From: Sunxiuqinia sp963974515
Lineage (GTDB): Bacteria; Bacteroidota; Bacteroidia; Bacteroidales; Prolixibacteraceae
Direction of reading: 5' to 3'
Length of the DNA: 7,380 nucleotides
Assembly (NCBI RefSeq): GCF_963974515.1
Contig: NZ_CAXBDD010000138.1
Location: forward strand, 1 to 7,380
Part shown: piece by piece, positions 6,933-7,380 of the stretch
Layout of the letters: every line of letters starts with the position of its first letter
Numbering within the stretch: position 1 is the stretch's first letter
Program-made: the position numbers and the translations under genes
Notes under the pieces: model-generated
Database searches by the model: none
Seen by the model: only the letters and a program-made list of their open reading frames with translations
What the model was told of the DNA's origin: nothing

Positions 6933-6953
6933 TACTCACTCTTTGAAAAATTC

Positions 6954-6960
6954 TATCTTG
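6954..6960 (+). promoter_or_regulatory. -7-like promoter element of the YeeE/YedE gene
   Basis: TATCTTG followed by C resembles TAnnTTTG with one T missing. It lies 31 bases before the ATG at 6992 and lacks a TTG -33 element at the normal spacing, which fits a promoter that depends on an activator bound at the upstream palindrome. Predicted transcription start is near 6966, with a leader of about 26 bases. It is an imperfect match, so confidence is low. Confidence 0.35.
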
Positions 6961-6991
6961 CCCACCCAAAAACCAATTAAATTTTCCCATC

Positions 6992-7380
6992 ATGACCATC
7001 TTAATTCTCATACTTGGATTTCTGTTTGGAGCATCCTTGCAGTACGCCAGCCTCAATAAATACAACGTCATCAGCGGCATGGCAACGCTCGAAAACTTAA
7101 CCGTGGCCAAAGCCATTGCAATGGCCATCGGAGTTGGCATCATTCTGGTCAATCTTGAAATTGGCCTTGGACTGGCGGCCTACCATGTGAAACCAGTTTT
7201 ATTGGTTGGCGTGATGTTGGGCGGACTGATTTTCGGCATTGGAATGGCCATTCTGGGTTATTGTCCGGGCACCCTGGCGGTTTCTCTGGGCGAAGGTTCG
7301 CTCGATGCCTTAACGGGAATTGTTGGAGGTTTGCTTGGCGGACTGGTTTACACCTGGCTTGTGCCTTCCATCCAGCCCCT
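6992..7380 (+). CDS. YeeE/YedE-family sulfur (thiosulfate) transport protein, 3'-truncated by window end
   Basis: The first 129 residues of an open frame run off the window with no stop. Hydrophobic segments lie at about residues 3-19, 41-63, 69-90 and 106-124. The key signature is GMAILGYCPGTLAVSLGEGS, with C91 in the CPGT motif and the following LGEG. This is typical of the YeeE/YedE (DUF395, sulfur transport) family, whose characterised member TsuA carries thiosulfate across the inner membrane using conserved cysteines. The start at 6992 begins directly with the first membrane segment and has no Shine-Dalgarno sequence. The position of the motif suggests either a half-size protein of about 140-180 residues, which in many bacteria is encoded next to a second half, or the first half of a full-length one. 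The window cannot distinguish these. The perfect Crp-type palindrome upstream suggests regulated expression. Confidence 0.82.
   Translation, partial: MTILILILGFLFGASLQYASLNKYNVISGMATLENLTVAKAIAMAIGVGIILVNLEIGLGLAAYHVKPVLLVGVMLGGLIFGIGMAILGYCPGTLAVSLGEGSLDALTGIVGGLLGGLVYTWLVPSIQP

Noticed and set aside
6928..7152. A 74-codon minus-strand frame at the right end
   Set aside because: It is a shadow of the YeeE/YedE coding region and the operator; the plus-strand frame carries the family signature.

Overview
The window looks like a piece of a Bacteroidota chromosome, most plausibly a Bacteroidales/Marinilabiliales-type organism; this placement is inference. The signs are TAnnTTTG-type -7 promoter elements in front of several genes, no clear Shine-Dalgarno sequences, A/T-rich leaders, and a Tat-exported Gfo/Idh/MocA oxidoreductase of a kind common in that phylum. 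Coding is dense. The only gaps are short (about 25 to 140 bases), and I see no RNA gene, insertion sequence, CRISPR array or phage gene.

Left part (1-1122, minus strand): a small GFA/CENP-V-fold zinc protein in strikingly AT-rich DNA (about 34% G+C by hand count), an AT-rich spacer, then an acyl-carrier-protein phosphodiesterase (AcpH family) in ordinary-composition DNA. The composition step near 510-600 suggests that the GFA gene, or the segment it belongs to, was acquired separately.

Centre (1237-3511, plus strand): a two-gene unit with a 28-base gap, made of a PfkB-family sugar kinase (fructokinase type) followed by a Tat-signal-bearing Gfo/Idh/MocA oxidoreductase. It is transcribed divergently from acpH. 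Facing it is a DMT/EamA-family membrane transporter (3537-4436, minus strand). The 3' ends of the two convergent transcripts nearly touch, and a hairpin plus T-tract for the plus-strand unit runs into the transporter's stop codon and last codons. The transporter has a consensus -7 element only five bases before its start codon, which implies a leaderless or nearly leaderless mRNA.

Right part (4568-7380, plus strand): a full-length 761-residue malic enzyme with a C-terminal phosphotransacetylase-like domain (MaeB type). It makes pyruvate and reducing power from malate and is followed by a strong intrinsic terminator. Immediately after the terminator's T-run lies a perfect TGTGA-N6-TCACA palindrome, the classical Crp-type operator. 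It sits about 41 bases upstream of the predicted transcription start of a YeeE/YedE-family (thiosulfate/sulfur transport) membrane protein cut off by the window end. This operator is the most informative unexplained signal in the window.

The genes are mostly independent housekeeping or accessory units. Only the kinase/oxidoreductase pair looks like an operon. I do not see a previously undescribed multi-gene system here.
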